Source: CAZMGG01 sp964565715
GTDB lineage: Bacteria > Planctomycetota > UBA1135 > UBA2386
Reading direction: 5' to 3'
DNA length: 64,000 nucleotides
Assembly (NCBI GenBank): GCA_964565715.1
Contig: CAZMGG010000004.1
Coordinates: 33,496-97,495 of the forward strand
Shown: piece after piece, positions 15,111 to 24,672 of the stretch
Layout of the letters: every line of letters starts with the position of its first letter
How positions within the stretch are numbered: position 1 is the first letter of the stretch
The notes under the pieces: generated by a model
Databases searched by the model: none
Seen by the model: only the letters and a program-made list of their open reading frames with translations
Told to the model about the DNA's origin: nothing
Program-made: the position numbers and the translations under genes

Positions 15111-17254
15111 GGGGGGTGGGTGGCAGCGGGAACGGCGACGAGCGACTCGCCGACTGGGTCGACGGGCGGATGACGCCGCGGGAACTCGAGCGCTTCGAGG
15201 CGGAGATGCGGGTCAATCCGGCGCTGCGCGCGGCGGCCGAGGAGTATCGGCAGACGGTGTCGGCGGTGCAGACGGCGCTCCGTTCGGGCCTGCCGAAGGT
15301 GGATCTGGCCGCGGCCGTGCTCGCCGCCCTCGCCAACGGACCCGGCGCCGGGACCAGCGTCGGCACCGGCGACTCGGGCGACGCGACGGCTGCGACCGGG
15401 ACCATGGGATCGCCCACCGCGCACGGCGGCGAAGTGGCGCGGCGCCGTTGGCTGTGGCCCACGGTGGCCAGCGCCGCCGTGGCGGCAGGCCTGCTGGTGA
15501 CCGTGCTGACGATGCATCGCCTCGGCTCGCCGTCGGCCCCCGAGACCCGCCACGTCGCCTCGAACCCGGCCGCGACGGGCATCGCTGCGGACACCGCGAC
15601 GGACGGCAGCGATCACGAGACGAACGCCAAGGCGGACGGCGCCGGTCCCGCCCGGGAGCCGGGGTTCGACGCCGTCACCGCCATGAACAAGCTCGCCGGC
15701 CGACCCGAGCCCGAGACCGATCAGGCCGGCAAGGACGCGGGGCGGTCGTTGGGCAAGGGCGCCGGGGACGATGGCCGCTTCCGTCGCGGCGCGGAAGGTG
15801 TGCGTGCGCAGACCGCGGTGCCGGTTGGCGAAGCCCAGACCGAAGCCCAGACCGGGGCCCAGCAGGAGCTCGGCCGGGCCGGCGGCGCCTACCAGGGCCC
15901 GGGCGCTCCGCCGCCGCCGGCGGGCGCGGGCAGCTCCGACTTCTTCCTCGGCGCCAGCCGCAAGGAAGGCGCGGGTGGCCGGCCGGTGGCCGATCCGGGC
16001 GCCGCGAGTGCTGGCCAGGCCAGGGCCCAGGACCCAGCACAACAGGCCCAGGCGCAGCAGGAGCTGGCGCAGACCGAAGCCATGCGCATGACCCAGCGGG
16101 AGCAGCCGCGGGAAGAGACCGTGCGCACCGTCCAGCCGTCGGACCTGATGGCAGCCTGGGCCGCGCAGGAGAAGCAGCAGGACCAGCAGTTGGCCGAGAC
16201 GGAACGCCGCGATGCGCCGGCGCAGCCCCCGGCACCGGCCACCGGCCAGGCGGGCCTCGTCGCAGGCAGCCCGATCGTCGTGCCGCAGGTGCAGGTGGTG
16301 GTGGTGACGCGGAGCCTCGACGCCTTGCGCGGGCCGGCCGACGTCGTGCCCGCCACCCCGGAACGGAGCGCCGAGGAACGGGCCGCCCAGGCCACCGCGC
16401 GCGACCTGCTGGCCCTGTTCCCGTCGGCGCAGATGCCCTCGGCGCAGGTGCAGTCCCTGATGACCCGGGCGCAGCAGCAGCAGGATCGCTCGGCGCAGGT
16501 GCTCGCCGACTCCGCGGACCTGGCGGCGGTGCAGGGCCTGACCCTGCTGCCGCTGGAAAGCCTGCGGCTGCCGCAGACCGCCGACGTGGCGGCGCGGCGG
16601 GCGCGCTGGACGGGGCCGGTCACGGCGTTCGCCTGGCAGTTCGCCGACGGCGGCGAGAGCGGCGCGCCGCAGCCGGGCGCCGTGGACGGTCTGCGCGGCT
16701 GGGTGGGCAATCGGCTGCCCGACACACAGCCCCAGGTCTTCGGCGCCGGAGCCGGCGGCGCGGCGCCCGATGCCCGAGCCTTCGCGGCGGCCATCGCCGA
16801 GGTGCAGGCCCTGGTCGGCAACGCGGCGCTGGCCAACGTGCTGCACGTGACCGGCGAGCGGGAGGACGTGGGCGACCTGCTGCGGCAGGTCGGGCAGCTG
16901 GCGCAGGAACAGCAGCTCACCCTGGCCCTCGCCGAGGTCCCGGCACCGGTGGTGTCGACGCTGCAGGTGGCGTCGGAGGCCCTGCAACCGGCCCGCAACG
17001 GCGAGCCGACGGCGGGTGGCGGCGGCGGGCGTGGCGGCCTGGTGCCGGGCAGTCCGGCTGGCCTGGCCACGCCGGGGCCCGCAGGCCCGGCGACCGGTGG
17101 CGCGCCCGGCGCGGCCGGTGGCCCGCCGGCACCGTCGGCCCCCACGGAGCCGTCGCCGCGCCGCGTCAGCGTGCTCCTGATGTTCCGCGAACAGCTGGCG
17201 CCCGCGGTCCCCCCGGCGACGACGCCCGCGCAGACCGGCCGGGACCGCGACTGA
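15107..17254 (+). CDS. Large membrane anti-sigma-like protein with Gln/Ala-rich exterior
   Basis: A 715-residue protein translationally coupled to the sigma factor. Residues 10-65 (DERLADWVDGRMTPRELERF and on) resemble the small cytoplasmic anti-sigma domain, but the HxxxCxxC zinc motif of ZAS proteins is missing. One membrane segment (WLWPTVASAAVAAGLLVTVL, about residues 111-130) follows. The remaining 580 or so residues are low-complexity Gln/Ala/Gly/Pro, with two more ordered stretches around bases 16280-16640 and 16780-17000. The anti-sigma role is inferred mainly from position, topology and the N-terminal domain. The outer part is unrecognised and may be the sensor. Confidence 0.65.
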   Translation: MRGVGGSGNGDERLADWVDGRMTPRELERFEAEMRVNPALRAAAEEYRQTVSAVQTALRSGLPKVDLAAAVLAALANGPGAGTSVGTGDSGDATAATGTMGSPTAHGGEVARRRWLWPTVASAAVAAGLLVTVLTMHRLGSPSAPETRHVASNPAATGIAADTATDGSDHETNAKADGAGPAREPGFDAVTAMNKLAGRPEPETDQAGKDAGRSLGKGAGDDGRFRRGAEGVRAQTAVPVGEAQTEAQTGAQQELGRAGGAYQGPGAPPPPAGAGSSDFFLGASRKEGAGGRPVADPGAASAGQARAQDPAQQAQAQQELAQTEAMRMTQREQPREETVRTVQPSDLMAAWAAQEKQQDQQLAETERRDAPAQPPAPATGQAGLVAGSPIVVPQVQVVVVTRSLDALRGPADVVPATPERSAEERAAQATARDLLALFPSAQMPSAQVQSLMTRAQQQQDRSAQVLADSADLAAVQGLTLLPLESLRLPQTADVAARRARWTGPVTAFAWQFADGGESGAPQPGAVDGLRGWVGNRLPDTQPQVFGAGAGGAAPDARAFAAAIAEVQALVGNAALANVLHVTGEREDVGDLLRQVGQLAQEQQLTLALAEVPAPVVSTLQVASEALQPARNGEPTAGGGGGRGGLVPGSPAGLATPGPAGPATGGAPGAAGGPPAPSAPTEPSPRRVSVLLMFREQLAPAVPPATTPAQTGRDRD

Positions 17255-17280
17255 ACGCCGACCGCTGGCGACCCGGCTAG

Positions 17281-20200
17281 CTAGTCGATCGGCCGGCCGC
17301 GCCGGTCGCTGACCCGCACGAAGAGCCGCTGCGGGCCCGGTCCTTCGCCGCGGATCTCCACCGTGACGTGGTCCGGGTGCGGCGGCAGCGGCAGGGCGTG
17401 CTGGTCTGGCTCGAGCGGTGGCGGCGCCGCCGGCAACGTGATCGGCTCGCCACCGTCGATATGCACGTGCAGGGGCGTCGCGGCGCCGAGCCGCAGGATG
17501 GCGTCGGCAGCGGTCTCGACCCTGGCGCGGAGCACGAAGGGCCGCCCGTCGGCCACCAGCAGCGCTCCCGCAGCATCGCTGGCCACCGGCACCCAGCCCT
17601 CTGCGGTCTCCCGCTCCCAGCCCACCGGCGCCCGATCCACCAGCACCTTGCCCCCGCGTTCGCCCCAGCGGCCGATCGCCAGCAGGGCCGCCACCCGGTC
17701 GGCGCGGGTGCGGAACGTGATCGGGCCGGCGCGGTCCCAGCCGTGGTCGAGGCGCAGGGCCAGCCGTGCCGGTGACGCGTCGGCCAGCAAGGCCTCCAGG
17801 GCCGGCAGGCTGCCCGGCAGACCGGTGTCCAGCAGGCGCGTGCGCGGATCGGCGTAGACCGCCGCCGCCTGCGAACGACACGCGAGCACCAGCAGGTCGG
17901 TGTCCGGCGCCAGCGGGGCGGGCGCGCTCCGCCATTCCTGCGTGCCTTCGCGGGCGGCGAGCCAGCCCTCCCCGGCGTCACCGACGAACTCGGTGCGCAC
18001 CATCGGCTCGCCGGGCTTCAGGTACTCCTGGAACTGGGTGCCGGCGCAGTGCACGACCGCCAGCCGCCAGCCGGCGGCGTCGTCGAGCCGCGCGGCCTCG
18101 AGGGCGAAGCGCAGCCGCAGCTGGTCGGCCTCGGGATCACGGCGCCGCTCGGCGGGCAGCGCGGCGTTGGCCGCCCGTTCCTCGGCATCCAGCGGTCCGC
18201 GGATCGCCGACACGAACAGGTCGAACCGGGCGCCGTCGTGGCGCATGTTGCGCAGGTTGCACCAGGTGGCATCGGGCGGCAGGTGCACGCGCAGGCGCAG
18301 CCAGTCCTCGTCGATGCCGGGGGACGCGGCCACGCGCAGCCCGCTCACCGCGTAGAGCAGGGCGTCGCCGGCGACGCCGTCGGCGAACGGCGATGGCGCG
18401 CCGGGCAGCGCCGTGCCGCTTTCGTCGTGCAGCATCGACCAGTGGCCGGCGGCGTCGGCCAGGTCGCGCAACGCGAGCATCGCCGCCGCCTGCTCGGGGC
18501 CGTCGAAGTGGGTCAGCACCGTCAGCAGCATCGCCTGGCCCAGCGCGGTGGCGGTGCCGGTGGCGGGTGACGAGCCGATGCGGCCCGCCTGCCGCCACAG
18601 CGCACCGGTGGTGTGGCGCAGGTGCTGCACCGCGCGATCGCCGGTGGCCGACAGCATGCCGATCCAGCCGGGCAGCAGGCCGGCGTCGGTCTGGGCGGGC
18701 CGATGCGGCGTCAGGTCCAGGGGCGACAGGGCCGCTGCGAAGCGCCGCTCGTCGGCCAGCCAGAACGCTGCCTCCAGGTCGTGCAGCAGTCCGATCGAGC
18801 GGCGGCTCCAGGCGGCGCCCGGCCGCGGCTCGGGCGCGCCGTCGCGCCAGGCGGCGGGTCGTTCGAGCCGGTCGAGCAGGTCCTGCATGCCGCCGATCGC
18901 CGCCACGGCCTGCACGAACAGCACCGCGCTGGCGTAGGACCACGCGCGGCGGCCGTGGCTGGGATCGTCCGCGGGCCACAGGGTCGGCGCCGCCGTCTCG
19001 CCCGCCGGCAGGCTGCCGAACAGCGCGCCATGCCCCCACGGCTCGGTGCCGTGGAACGGCAGCAGGATGGCGCCGGTCCGGGGCATGCGCTTGACGCAGG
19101 CTTCCAGCAGGGGCCAGTGGGCGCGGATGGTGGCGGCGTCGCGAGTCGCGCGCAGGTACCAGTAGTGGTGCAGGACGACCCAGGCGCCGAGGTCGCCCGC
19201 GGGCACCTCCAGGGCGTCCCAGCCGCCGGCGGGGGCGCTGGGCGCGGGGCCCGCGTCAAGCGGCAGGGTCTGCGGCAGCCGGCCGGTGCGGCAGGCGGCG
19301 GCGAACTCGAGGCGCAGCAGGTCGCGGGCCTCGGCGAACAGGCCGTGTCGCAGGAACAGCAGCAACGGGCCACCGAGGTCGCGCAGCAGGGCCCGCCGAT
19401 GGTGCGGCAGGGCGAGGACGGCGCCGGTGGCCGCGTCGCGCCGGGCCAGCAGATCGATCTTGCTGCCCTCGAGCAGGTCGACGAAGCCCACGGCGTCGGA
19501 CTCGAGGCGCAGGGTCTCGCGCAGCCGTTCCCGCCAGTGCGCGAGGCAGGCGGTGGCAGCATCGGTGGCGTCCTGCCATGCCGGCGGCGGCGGGGCAGCC
19601 TGGTCGGCGGCGATCCGCAGCCGCTGCGCGAACCGGAACGACGCGCCGGGTGGCAGGTCCTGCGGCGGCGGCGGGGACCAGCCGAGGCAGGCCGTGGCTC
19701 CGCCCGCCGCGGTGTGGACCAGCGTCGCGGTGCCGGCGGGCCCGTCGCCGGCCACGGCCTCGGGCCAGCCGGTCGTCACCGTCAGCGCCACCGCGGGCCC
19801 GGCGCCGTGGTTGGTCACCTCCACCAGCCGCAGCAGCTCCGGCTGGTCCGGCACGGCGAACACCAGCGTGCGCAGCGCGAGGCCGCCGGGCGCCAGGTCC
19901 TCGCTCACCAGCATGCCGGCGCCGCGGACCCGGACGATGCGCCGCTGCGGCAGCGCCACCGGCGTCCCGGCGGCGACGAGCTGGAGCCGGCAGGCGCCGA
20001 AGTCGCCGTCGGGGGTCCAGGCCGCGGCGCGGCCGTGGTCGGGGCCGCAGAGGCCGTGCAGGGTGTTGGCCGGCGCCTCGCCCACGGCGCCGCCGAGCAG
20101 CGCGAAGACGATGCCGTTGCCGACCGGCCAGGCCGGGTCGGCGCTGGCGGCGTCGCCGGCCCGCCAGCGGCCCTGTTCGCGGAGCGCCGGCAGTTCCCGG

Positions 20201-20319
20201 TGCAGCGGCGCCGGGATCGGCGCCGGTTCCTGGGGCAGGACGCAGAGCCCGCCCAGGGCCAGCACGGTCAGCACGGAGGCCATCATCAGGAGTGGAAGGG
20301 GGACCCCCGATTTGCACAA
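17281..20319 (-). CDS. Secreted six-hairpin-glycosidase-like protein
   Basis: A 1012-residue exported protein. The TTG start at 20319 is preceded by AGGA 9 nt upstream and gives one continuous signal peptide (KSGVPLPLLMMASVLTVLAL); ATGs at 20286 and 20283 are alternatives. The N-terminal third is beta-rich. The middle (about residues 280-640) has repeated amphipathic helices with motifs such as LLLFLRHGLFAEARDLLRLE, WVVLHHYWYLRATRD and LPFHGTEPWGHG. These resemble (alpha/alpha)6 glycoside hydrolases (GH15/65/94-like). A beta-sandwich-like C-terminus follows. Catalytic residues and substrate cannot be assigned. It is convergent with the anti-sigma gene. Confidence 0.6.
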   Translation of the reverse strand: MCKSGVPLPLLMMASVLTVLALGGLCVLPQEPAPIPAPLHRELPALREQGRWRAGDAASADPAWPVGNGIVFALLGGAVGEAPANTLHGLCGPDHGRAAAWTPDGDFGACRLQLVAAGTPVALPQRRIVRVRGAGMLVSEDLAPGGLALRTLVFAVPDQPELLRLVEVTNHGAGPAVALTVTTGWPEAVAGDGPAGTATLVHTAAGGATACLGWSPPPPQDLPPGASFRFAQRLRIAADQAAPPPPAWQDATDAATACLAHWRERLRETLRLESDAVGFVDLLEGSKIDLLARRDAATGAVLALPHHRRALLRDLGGPLLLFLRHGLFAEARDLLRLEFAAACRTGRLPQTLPLDAGPAPSAPAGGWDALEVPAGDLGAWVVLHHYWYLRATRDAATIRAHWPLLEACVKRMPRTGAILLPFHGTEPWGHGALFGSLPAGETAAPTLWPADDPSHGRRAWSYASAVLFVQAVAAIGGMQDLLDRLERPAAWRDGAPEPRPGAAWSRRSIGLLHDLEAAFWLADERRFAAALSPLDLTPHRPAQTDAGLLPGWIGMLSATGDRAVQHLRHTTGALWRQAGRIGSSPATGTATALGQAMLLTVLTHFDGPEQAAAMLALRDLADAAGHWSMLHDESGTALPGAPSPFADGVAGDALLYAVSGLRVAASPGIDEDWLRLRVHLPPDATWCNLRNMRHDGARFDLFVSAIRGPLDAEERAANAALPAERRRDPEADQLRLRFALEAARLDDAAGWRLAVVHCAGTQFQEYLKPGEPMVRTEFVGDAGEGWLAAREGTQEWRSAPAPLAPDTDLLVLACRSQAAAVYADPRTRLLDTGLPGSLPALEALLADASPARLALRLDHGWDRAGPITFRTRADRVAALLAIGRWGERGGKVLVDRAPVGWERETAEGWVPVASDAAGALLVADGRPFVLRARVETAADAILRLGAATPLHVHIDGGEPITLPAAPPPLEPDQHALPLPPHPDHVTVEIRGEGPGPQRLFVRVSDRRGRPID

Positions 20320-20351
20320 CCGATCGGTTCCTTTCCCGGTGGGCGTTGCGA

Positions 20352-20357
20352 TAGAAC
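20352..20357 (+). promoter_or_regulatory. -10 box for the MFS gene, overlapping the divergent promoter
   Basis: TAGAAC ends 9 nt before the TTG start at 20367, the leaderless-style spacing seen elsewhere here. The divergent genes are only 47 nt apart, so both promoters must overlap in this space. The opposite strand reads TTCTATCGC. Confidence 0.4.
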
Positions 20358-20366
20358 CGCCGCGCC

Positions 20367-21659
20367 TTGCCAGCGTCCGGCCGCAACTTCTGGGCGGTGC
20401 TGCCCAGCCTGTTCGCCACGTCGATGGGGCTGATGGCGGTGCTGCCGACCCTCGCGCTCTACGTGGAGGAGCGCTTCGGCATGCACGATCCGGACGAGCT
20501 GACCCGCTGGGCCGGCTTCATCTACGGCGTGGCGCCGCTCAGCGCCGCCATCGCCGGACCGGTGTGGGGGGCGCTGGGCGACCGGCTGGGCAAGAAGCCG
20601 ATGGCGATCCGCGCCAACGTCGCCATCGCGCTCACCACGGCCCTGATGCCGCTGGCGCCGAGCCCCGTCTGGCTGCTCCTGCTGCGCATCGTGCAGGGCC
20701 TGTTCGCCGGCTACGTGGCGCCGGCCATGGCCCTGGTGTCGAACGACACGCCGACCGAACGGCAGGGCCGGGTGATCGGCTGGATGCAGGTCGGCATGGC
20801 CATGGGCTCGTTCCTCGGTCCGGCGCTGGGCGCCGAGGTGGCGCATCACTTCGGCCGCGCCGCGGTGTTCTGGCTGACCAGTGCCCTGGCGCTGCTGGCG
20901 ACGCTGCCGCTGGCCACCGGCGCCCGCGAGGTGGTGAATCCGCGGGCCGCCGACGACCGCGGCTTCCTGCGCGAACTCGCCACCTCGTCGGCGCAGCTCC
21001 TGCGCAACCGCGTGTTCGCCACCCTGCTGGTCCTGGTGCTGGTGATGCGGCTCGGCCAGAACATGCTGGAGCCGTTCATCGTGCTGTTCGTGCGCGAACT
21101 CGGTCCGGTCGGCTTCGCCGCCCGCTCCACCGCCAGCCTGGACCTGGCCATCGACCGCACGGTGGCGGTCGCGTTCGGCATGTTCGCGGTGGCGCAGTTC
21201 GTGTTCACGCCGGTGTGGGGGCGGCTGGCGGACCGGATCGGGCCGCTGCGCTGCCTGTCGATCGTCGCCACCGCGCTGGGCCTGCTGCTGGCGCTCACCT
21301 CCCTGGTGGCGTCGATCGACCAGTACCTGCTGCTGCGGGGGGCGGCGGCCTGCTTCATGGCCGGGTCGATGACGCTGGCCTACGCCGCCGCCAGCAAGCG
21401 CGTGGTGGCGGCGCGGCGCACGCTGGCGTTCGCCATGGTGCAGAGCTGCATGCAGTTCGGCTTCGCGCTGGGGCCGATGGGCGGCAGCCTGCTCAGCGGC
21501 ATCGGCGCCGAGGGTGACCACCCCAACCTGCGGCTGCTGTTCCGCACCGCCGCGGGGCTGTGCCTGCTGGCCGGGCTGGGCATGGTGCTGCTGCGGCGGC
21601 TGCCGGCGGGACGCAGCGAGCAGGCGCCGCCGACCCTGGGCCAGTCGATCGGGCCCTGA
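20367..21659 (+). CDS. MFS transporter
   Basis: A 430-residue polytopic membrane protein of the major facilitator superfamily, drug/H+ antiporter style. Motif A follows the second segment: GALGDRLGKKPMAI. A second, weaker copy (WGRLADRIGPLRCLSI) starts the C-terminal half, showing the two-fold MFS repeat. A cytoplasmic loop near residues 190-215 contains VVNPRAADDRGF. The start is TTG at 20367, because the frame opens there and a -10 box lies 9 nt upstream. The substrate is not predictable; the neighbouring secreted glycosidase-like gene is divergent and need not be related. Confidence 0.85.
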   Translation: MPASGRNFWAVLPSLFATSMGLMAVLPTLALYVEERFGMHDPDELTRWAGFIYGVAPLSAAIAGPVWGALGDRLGKKPMAIRANVAIALTTALMPLAPSPVWLLLLRIVQGLFAGYVAPAMALVSNDTPTERQGRVIGWMQVGMAMGSFLGPALGAEVAHHFGRAAVFWLTSALALLATLPLATGAREVVNPRAADDRGFLRELATSSAQLLRNRVFATLLVLVLVMRLGQNMLEPFIVLFVRELGPVGFAARSTASLDLAIDRTVAVAFGMFAVAQFVFTPVWGRLADRIGPLRCLSIVATALGLLLALTSLVASIDQYLLLRGAAACFMAGSMTLAYAAASKRVVAARRTLAFAMVQSCMQFGFALGPMGGSLLSGIGAEGDHPNLRLLFRTAAGLCLLAGLGMVLLRRLPAGRSEQAPPTLGQSIGP

Positions 21660-21661
21660 GG

Positions 21662-22282
21662 TCAGGTTGCGTTCCGGCGTCGCCGATGGGTCGGCATCGC
21701 CAGGGTTCCGCGCCCGGTGAGCACCGGGATCGGCGCGCGCAGCCGCCCGAACAGGCGCCGCAGGGTGCGGCTGGTGCCCTGGTAGAGCAGCTTCTCCTCG
21801 GGCGCCAGCTCGAACAGCCGCCGGTACATGGCGCAGCACTGGGCGACGAAGTCGTCGCCGATCGCGTGACCGCTGGTGATCAGCGGGCACAGGTGGGTCT
21901 GGTCGTAGGCGAACACCAGCCCGACGAAATGACCGTCGTGGTCGAGATACGGCTCGAACGGGAACGTGCGGCAGGCGAGGCTGCGGTTGTGGCGTTCGCA
22001 ATGCTGGTGGCCGCGGCAGACGGCGAAGGTCTCGCACGGGCGCAGGGCAGCCTGGGTCTGCGGATCCACCAGACCCGCCGGCACGTGTCGCCGCCACAGG
22101 TCGCTGCGCCGGCGCAGCATGGCCAGTTCGGCCCGGTAGAGCACCGGCAGCACGCTCGCGGCGTGGCAGCAGACCGGCACGCCGCCGTTGCCGGGCGCGC
22201 ACAGCGTGCCGCAGTCGAACGTCGTGACCGGCGCGGTGAGCAGGCCGTGCAGTTCGCGGAGGTCCGCCTCGGTGAGCGGCAT
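21662..22282 (-). CDS. Cysteine-rich metal/Fe-S-binding protein (YkgJ-like)
   Basis: A 206-residue protein with clustered cysteines: FDCGTLCAPGNGGVPVCCH near residue 20, CETFAVCRGHQHCERH near 90, SLACRTFPFEP, LCPL and QCCAMYRRLFE. The spacing resembles the CxxxCxxCC zinc- or Fe-S-binding family (YkgJ, UPF0153), though the first cluster is wider than usual. The start is ATG at 22282 (MPLTEADLREL). It is convergent with the MFS gene (2-nt gap) and divergent from the NRDE gene. No catalytic function can be assigned. Confidence 0.65.
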   Translation of the reverse strand: MPLTEADLRELHGLLTAPVTTFDCGTLCAPGNGGVPVCCHAASVLPVLYRAELAMLRRRSDLWRRHVPAGLVDPQTQAALRPCETFAVCRGHQHCERHNRSLACRTFPFEPYLDHDGHFVGLVFAYDQTHLCPLITSGHAIGDDFVAQCCAMYRRLFELAPEEKLLYQGTSRTLRRLFGRLRAPIPVLTGRGTLAMPTHRRRRNAT

Positions 22283-22335
22283 GGCGATCAGTGTGCCGGC
22301 CGGCGATGCGGCGTGCCACCGCGGCCCGGCGGGGC

Positions 22336-22341
22336 TATGGT
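22336..22341 (+). promoter_or_regulatory. -10 box for the NRDE-protein gene (leaderless style)
   Basis: TATGGT ends 8 nt before the ATG at 22350, with no Shine-Dalgarno sequence between. Confidence 0.4.
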
Positions 22342-22349
22342 GCGGGCCG

Positions 22350-23084
22350 ATGTGCCTGTTGATCGTGCTGCGCGGTCTGCACCGGGAGCATCCGATCCTG
22401 GTGGCCGGCAACCGTGACGAACGCACCGACCGGAAGGCGGCGCCGCCGGGCCTGTTCGTCGGCGAACGGCAGCGCATCCTGTCGCCGCGGGATCGACTGG
22501 CCGGCGGCACCTGGCTGGGGATCAACGCCCGCGGGACGTTCGCCGGCATCACCAACCTGGTCGGCGCCGCGGCCCGGCCCGGCGCGCCGAGCCGGGGCCT
22601 GCTGCCGCACCTGGCGCTGGACCAGGCGGACCTCGGCGCGGGCATCGCGGCGGTGCGGGCGGCGGTGGCGGGCGCTGCGTTCGGCGGCTTCCAGCTCGTC
22701 CTGTGCGACGGGGCGCGCACCGTGATCCTGCGGCACCGCGCCGGGCTGCTGGAGGAGATCGAATGGCCGGAGCCGGTGCTGGTGCTCAGCAACGAGCACG
22801 GGCCGGGCGAACTGCAGCTGCCGCTGCTGGAGCGGGCGCTGGGGCCGGCGCCCGCGGCGGCCTCGCGCCTGGACCTGCTGCAGCCCCTGCTGCAGGACGA
22901 GGGCGGCGAGGACCGGCACGCCGTGCTGAAGCGCGGCGCGGGCTACGGCACGGTGTCGAGTTCGCTGATCGCGGTGCCCGAGCGCGATCCGCGCGAGCTG
23001 ATCTGGCTCTACGCCGCCGGTCCGCCCGACGCGACGCCGTACCGGAACTACGGCAACCTGGGGCGGCGGTTGCTCGAGGAGTAG
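22350..23084 (+). CDS. NRDE-family (TANGO2-like) protein
   Basis: A 244-residue protein of the NRDE/TANGO2 family. The N-terminus MCLLIVLRGL puts cysteine at position 2, which resembles an Ntn-hydrolase nucleophile once methionine is removed. The name-giving NRDE motif is in LVAGNRDERTDRKAAPP, followed by ILSPRDRLAGGTWLGINARG and FAGITNL. Bacterial members are mostly uncharacterised; links to haem or lipid handling are proposed for eukaryotic homologues. It is probably a single-gene transcript, flanked by convergent and divergent neighbours. Confidence 0.88.
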   Translation: MCLLIVLRGLHREHPILVAGNRDERTDRKAAPPGLFVGERQRILSPRDRLAGGTWLGINARGTFAGITNLVGAAARPGAPSRGLLPHLALDQADLGAGIAAVRAAVAGAAFGGFQLVLCDGARTVILRHRAGLLEEIEWPEPVLVLSNEHGPGELQLPLLERALGPAPAAASRLDLLQPLLQDEGGEDRHAVLKRGAGYGTVSSSLIAVPERDPRELIWLYAAGPPDATPYRNYGNLGRRLLEE

Positions 23085-23099
23085 CAGGGCCGCCGCAAG

Positions 23100-24671
23100 T
23101 CAGCCGTCCAGTTCCTTCAGGTTGGCCAGCGCGTCGCTGCGCGCCTGGGCCGACCGCCGCTTCAGCACCGCGTGGACCGCCGGGTCGGCGGCGATGCGGT
23201 CCGCCTCGGCGACCGCGCGCTGGTACATCGTCCGCGCCTGGGCGCGGCTGTCGGCGTCGCCCATGTGGTAGTGCAGGACCACCGCCATGTCGTTGAGCAG
23301 CTGCGGCGAGTCGGGTTCCTTCTCCAGCGCCCGCCGGTAGCCCTGCAGGCTGTCGCCGAACTGCTTCGTGTCGCGGCAGAGCAGCGCCCAGTTGCTCCAG
23401 GCGTCGGCGGTGTCGGTGAGGTTGGCCAGCACGTGGTTGAGGTCGCGGCTGCGCGGCACACGGCCCTCGGCGTAGGCGCGGTCCGCCAGCGAGCGGAGCA
23501 GGTCGGTGACCTCGGCGCGGGCCTCGTCGGGCAGGCCGCGCACCAGGTCGGCGAAGCGGGCGGCGCCGGTGGCGGCGTAGGCCGCGGCGTGCTGCTCGGC
23601 GTCGTCACGGCGGTCGAGGCGGGCGGCGGCGATCGCCGCGTAGTAGTGGGCGTTCACCAGCCGCGGGTTGGCGGTGACGCAGGCGGTGAACTCGGCCAGG
23701 GCCGGTTCGAAGCGCAGGGCGTCGTAGTGGGCGCGACCGACGTAGAAGCGCAGCACCGCGGTCTTCTGCGGGTCCGCCGCCGGCCGTGCCGCGTGGCGCG
23801 CCAGCACGCCGGCGTAGAAGGCGGCGCGGTCGGCGCCGGTGTCGCCCTCGAGCCAGGCGTGGTCGAGGCTCACCTCCGGATCCGCCACCAGGGCGTCGGC
23901 GAAGTGGCCGCGGGCCGCTATCCGCTCGCCGGTGGCCACCGCCAGGTTGCCCAACGCGACGTGGGGGAAGGGTCGGTCGGGGTCCAGCGCGATGGCCTTG
24001 CCGTAGGCCGTCCGCGCCGCCGCCAGCAGTTCCCGCCGGCGGGCGTCGTCGACGGTGCCGGTGGCCTGGGCCGTGCGGAACGCGTCGGCGTGGATGCGGC
24101 CCAGCAGGATCCAGGAGCCCGGGTGGTCGGGATGCCGCGCGGTGGCCGCCTCGGCGGCGGCGGTGGCGCCGGCCACGTCGCCCTGCAGGTAGCGCGCCTG
24201 GGCCAGCAGCAGGGCCGACTCGAGGTGCCCGGGTTCGGCGGCGAGCACCTCCTGGGCCAGCTCCGCGGCGCGGGTCAGGTAGAAGCCGCGGTCGAGGGCG
24301 CGCACGTCGCTCTCGGCCTTGAGCAGCAGCGTGCGGGCCAGCAGCGCCGGCAGGTCGTGGTGGCCGGGGAAGCGCGGCCGCTGCTGCTCGAGCAGGTCCA
24401 TGGCGTCGTTGAAGCGGCCGACGCGGCCGAGGCAGCGGGCGGCGCCGGCCACCCACTGCGGCTGGTCGGGCTCCAGCTTCGCGAGCTGCTGGAACAGCTC
24501 GGCGCCCAGCGCGAAGTCGCCCTGCTGCTCGGCGCCGAGCGCCCGGGCCCGCAGGCTGGCGGCGGCCTCCGGCGGCCGGACCTCCTGGACCTCCTGGCAG
24601 GCGGCGGCGCCGGCCAGGGCGGCCAAGAGCGCCGCGATCCGCAGACCGCGCCGCATCGCGAGGGAGGACAT
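23100..24671 (-). CDS. TPR-repeat lipoprotein (second gene of TPR pair)
   Basis: A 523-residue lipoprotein: signal peptide then lipobox AAAC (cysteine about residue 25). The rest is a run of tetratricopeptide helices (for example ALGAEQQGDFALGAELFQQL, FNDAMDLLEQQRPRFPGHHD). The C-terminal part (about residue 450 on: LLNDMAVVLHYHMGDADSRA) matches modules found twice in the upstream neighbour. TPRs form a scaffold for protein partners, here on the periplasmic side of a membrane. The ATG starts 1 nt after the stop of the upstream TPR gene, so the two form an operon. Confidence 0.85.
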   Translation of the reverse strand: MSSLAMRRGLRIAALLAALAGAAACQEVQEVRPPEAAASLRARALGAEQQGDFALGAELFQQLAKLEPDQPQWVAGAARCLGRVGRFNDAMDLLEQQRPRFPGHHDLPALLARTLLLKAESDVRALDRGFYLTRAAELAQEVLAAEPGHLESALLLAQARYLQGDVAGATAAAEAATARHPDHPGSWILLGRIHADAFRTAQATGTVDDARRRELLAAARTAYGKAIALDPDRPFPHVALGNLAVATGERIAARGHFADALVADPEVSLDHAWLEGDTGADRAAFYAGVLARHAARPAADPQKTAVLRFYVGRAHYDALRFEPALAEFTACVTANPRLVNAHYYAAIAAARLDRRDDAEQHAAAYAATGAARFADLVRGLPDEARAEVTDLLRSLADRAYAEGRVPRSRDLNHVLANLTDTADAWSNWALLCRDTKQFGDSLQGYRRALEKEPDSPQLLNDMAVVLHYHMGDADSRAQARTMYQRAVAEADRIAADPAVHAVLKRRSAQARSDALANLKELDG

Positions 24672-24672
24672 G

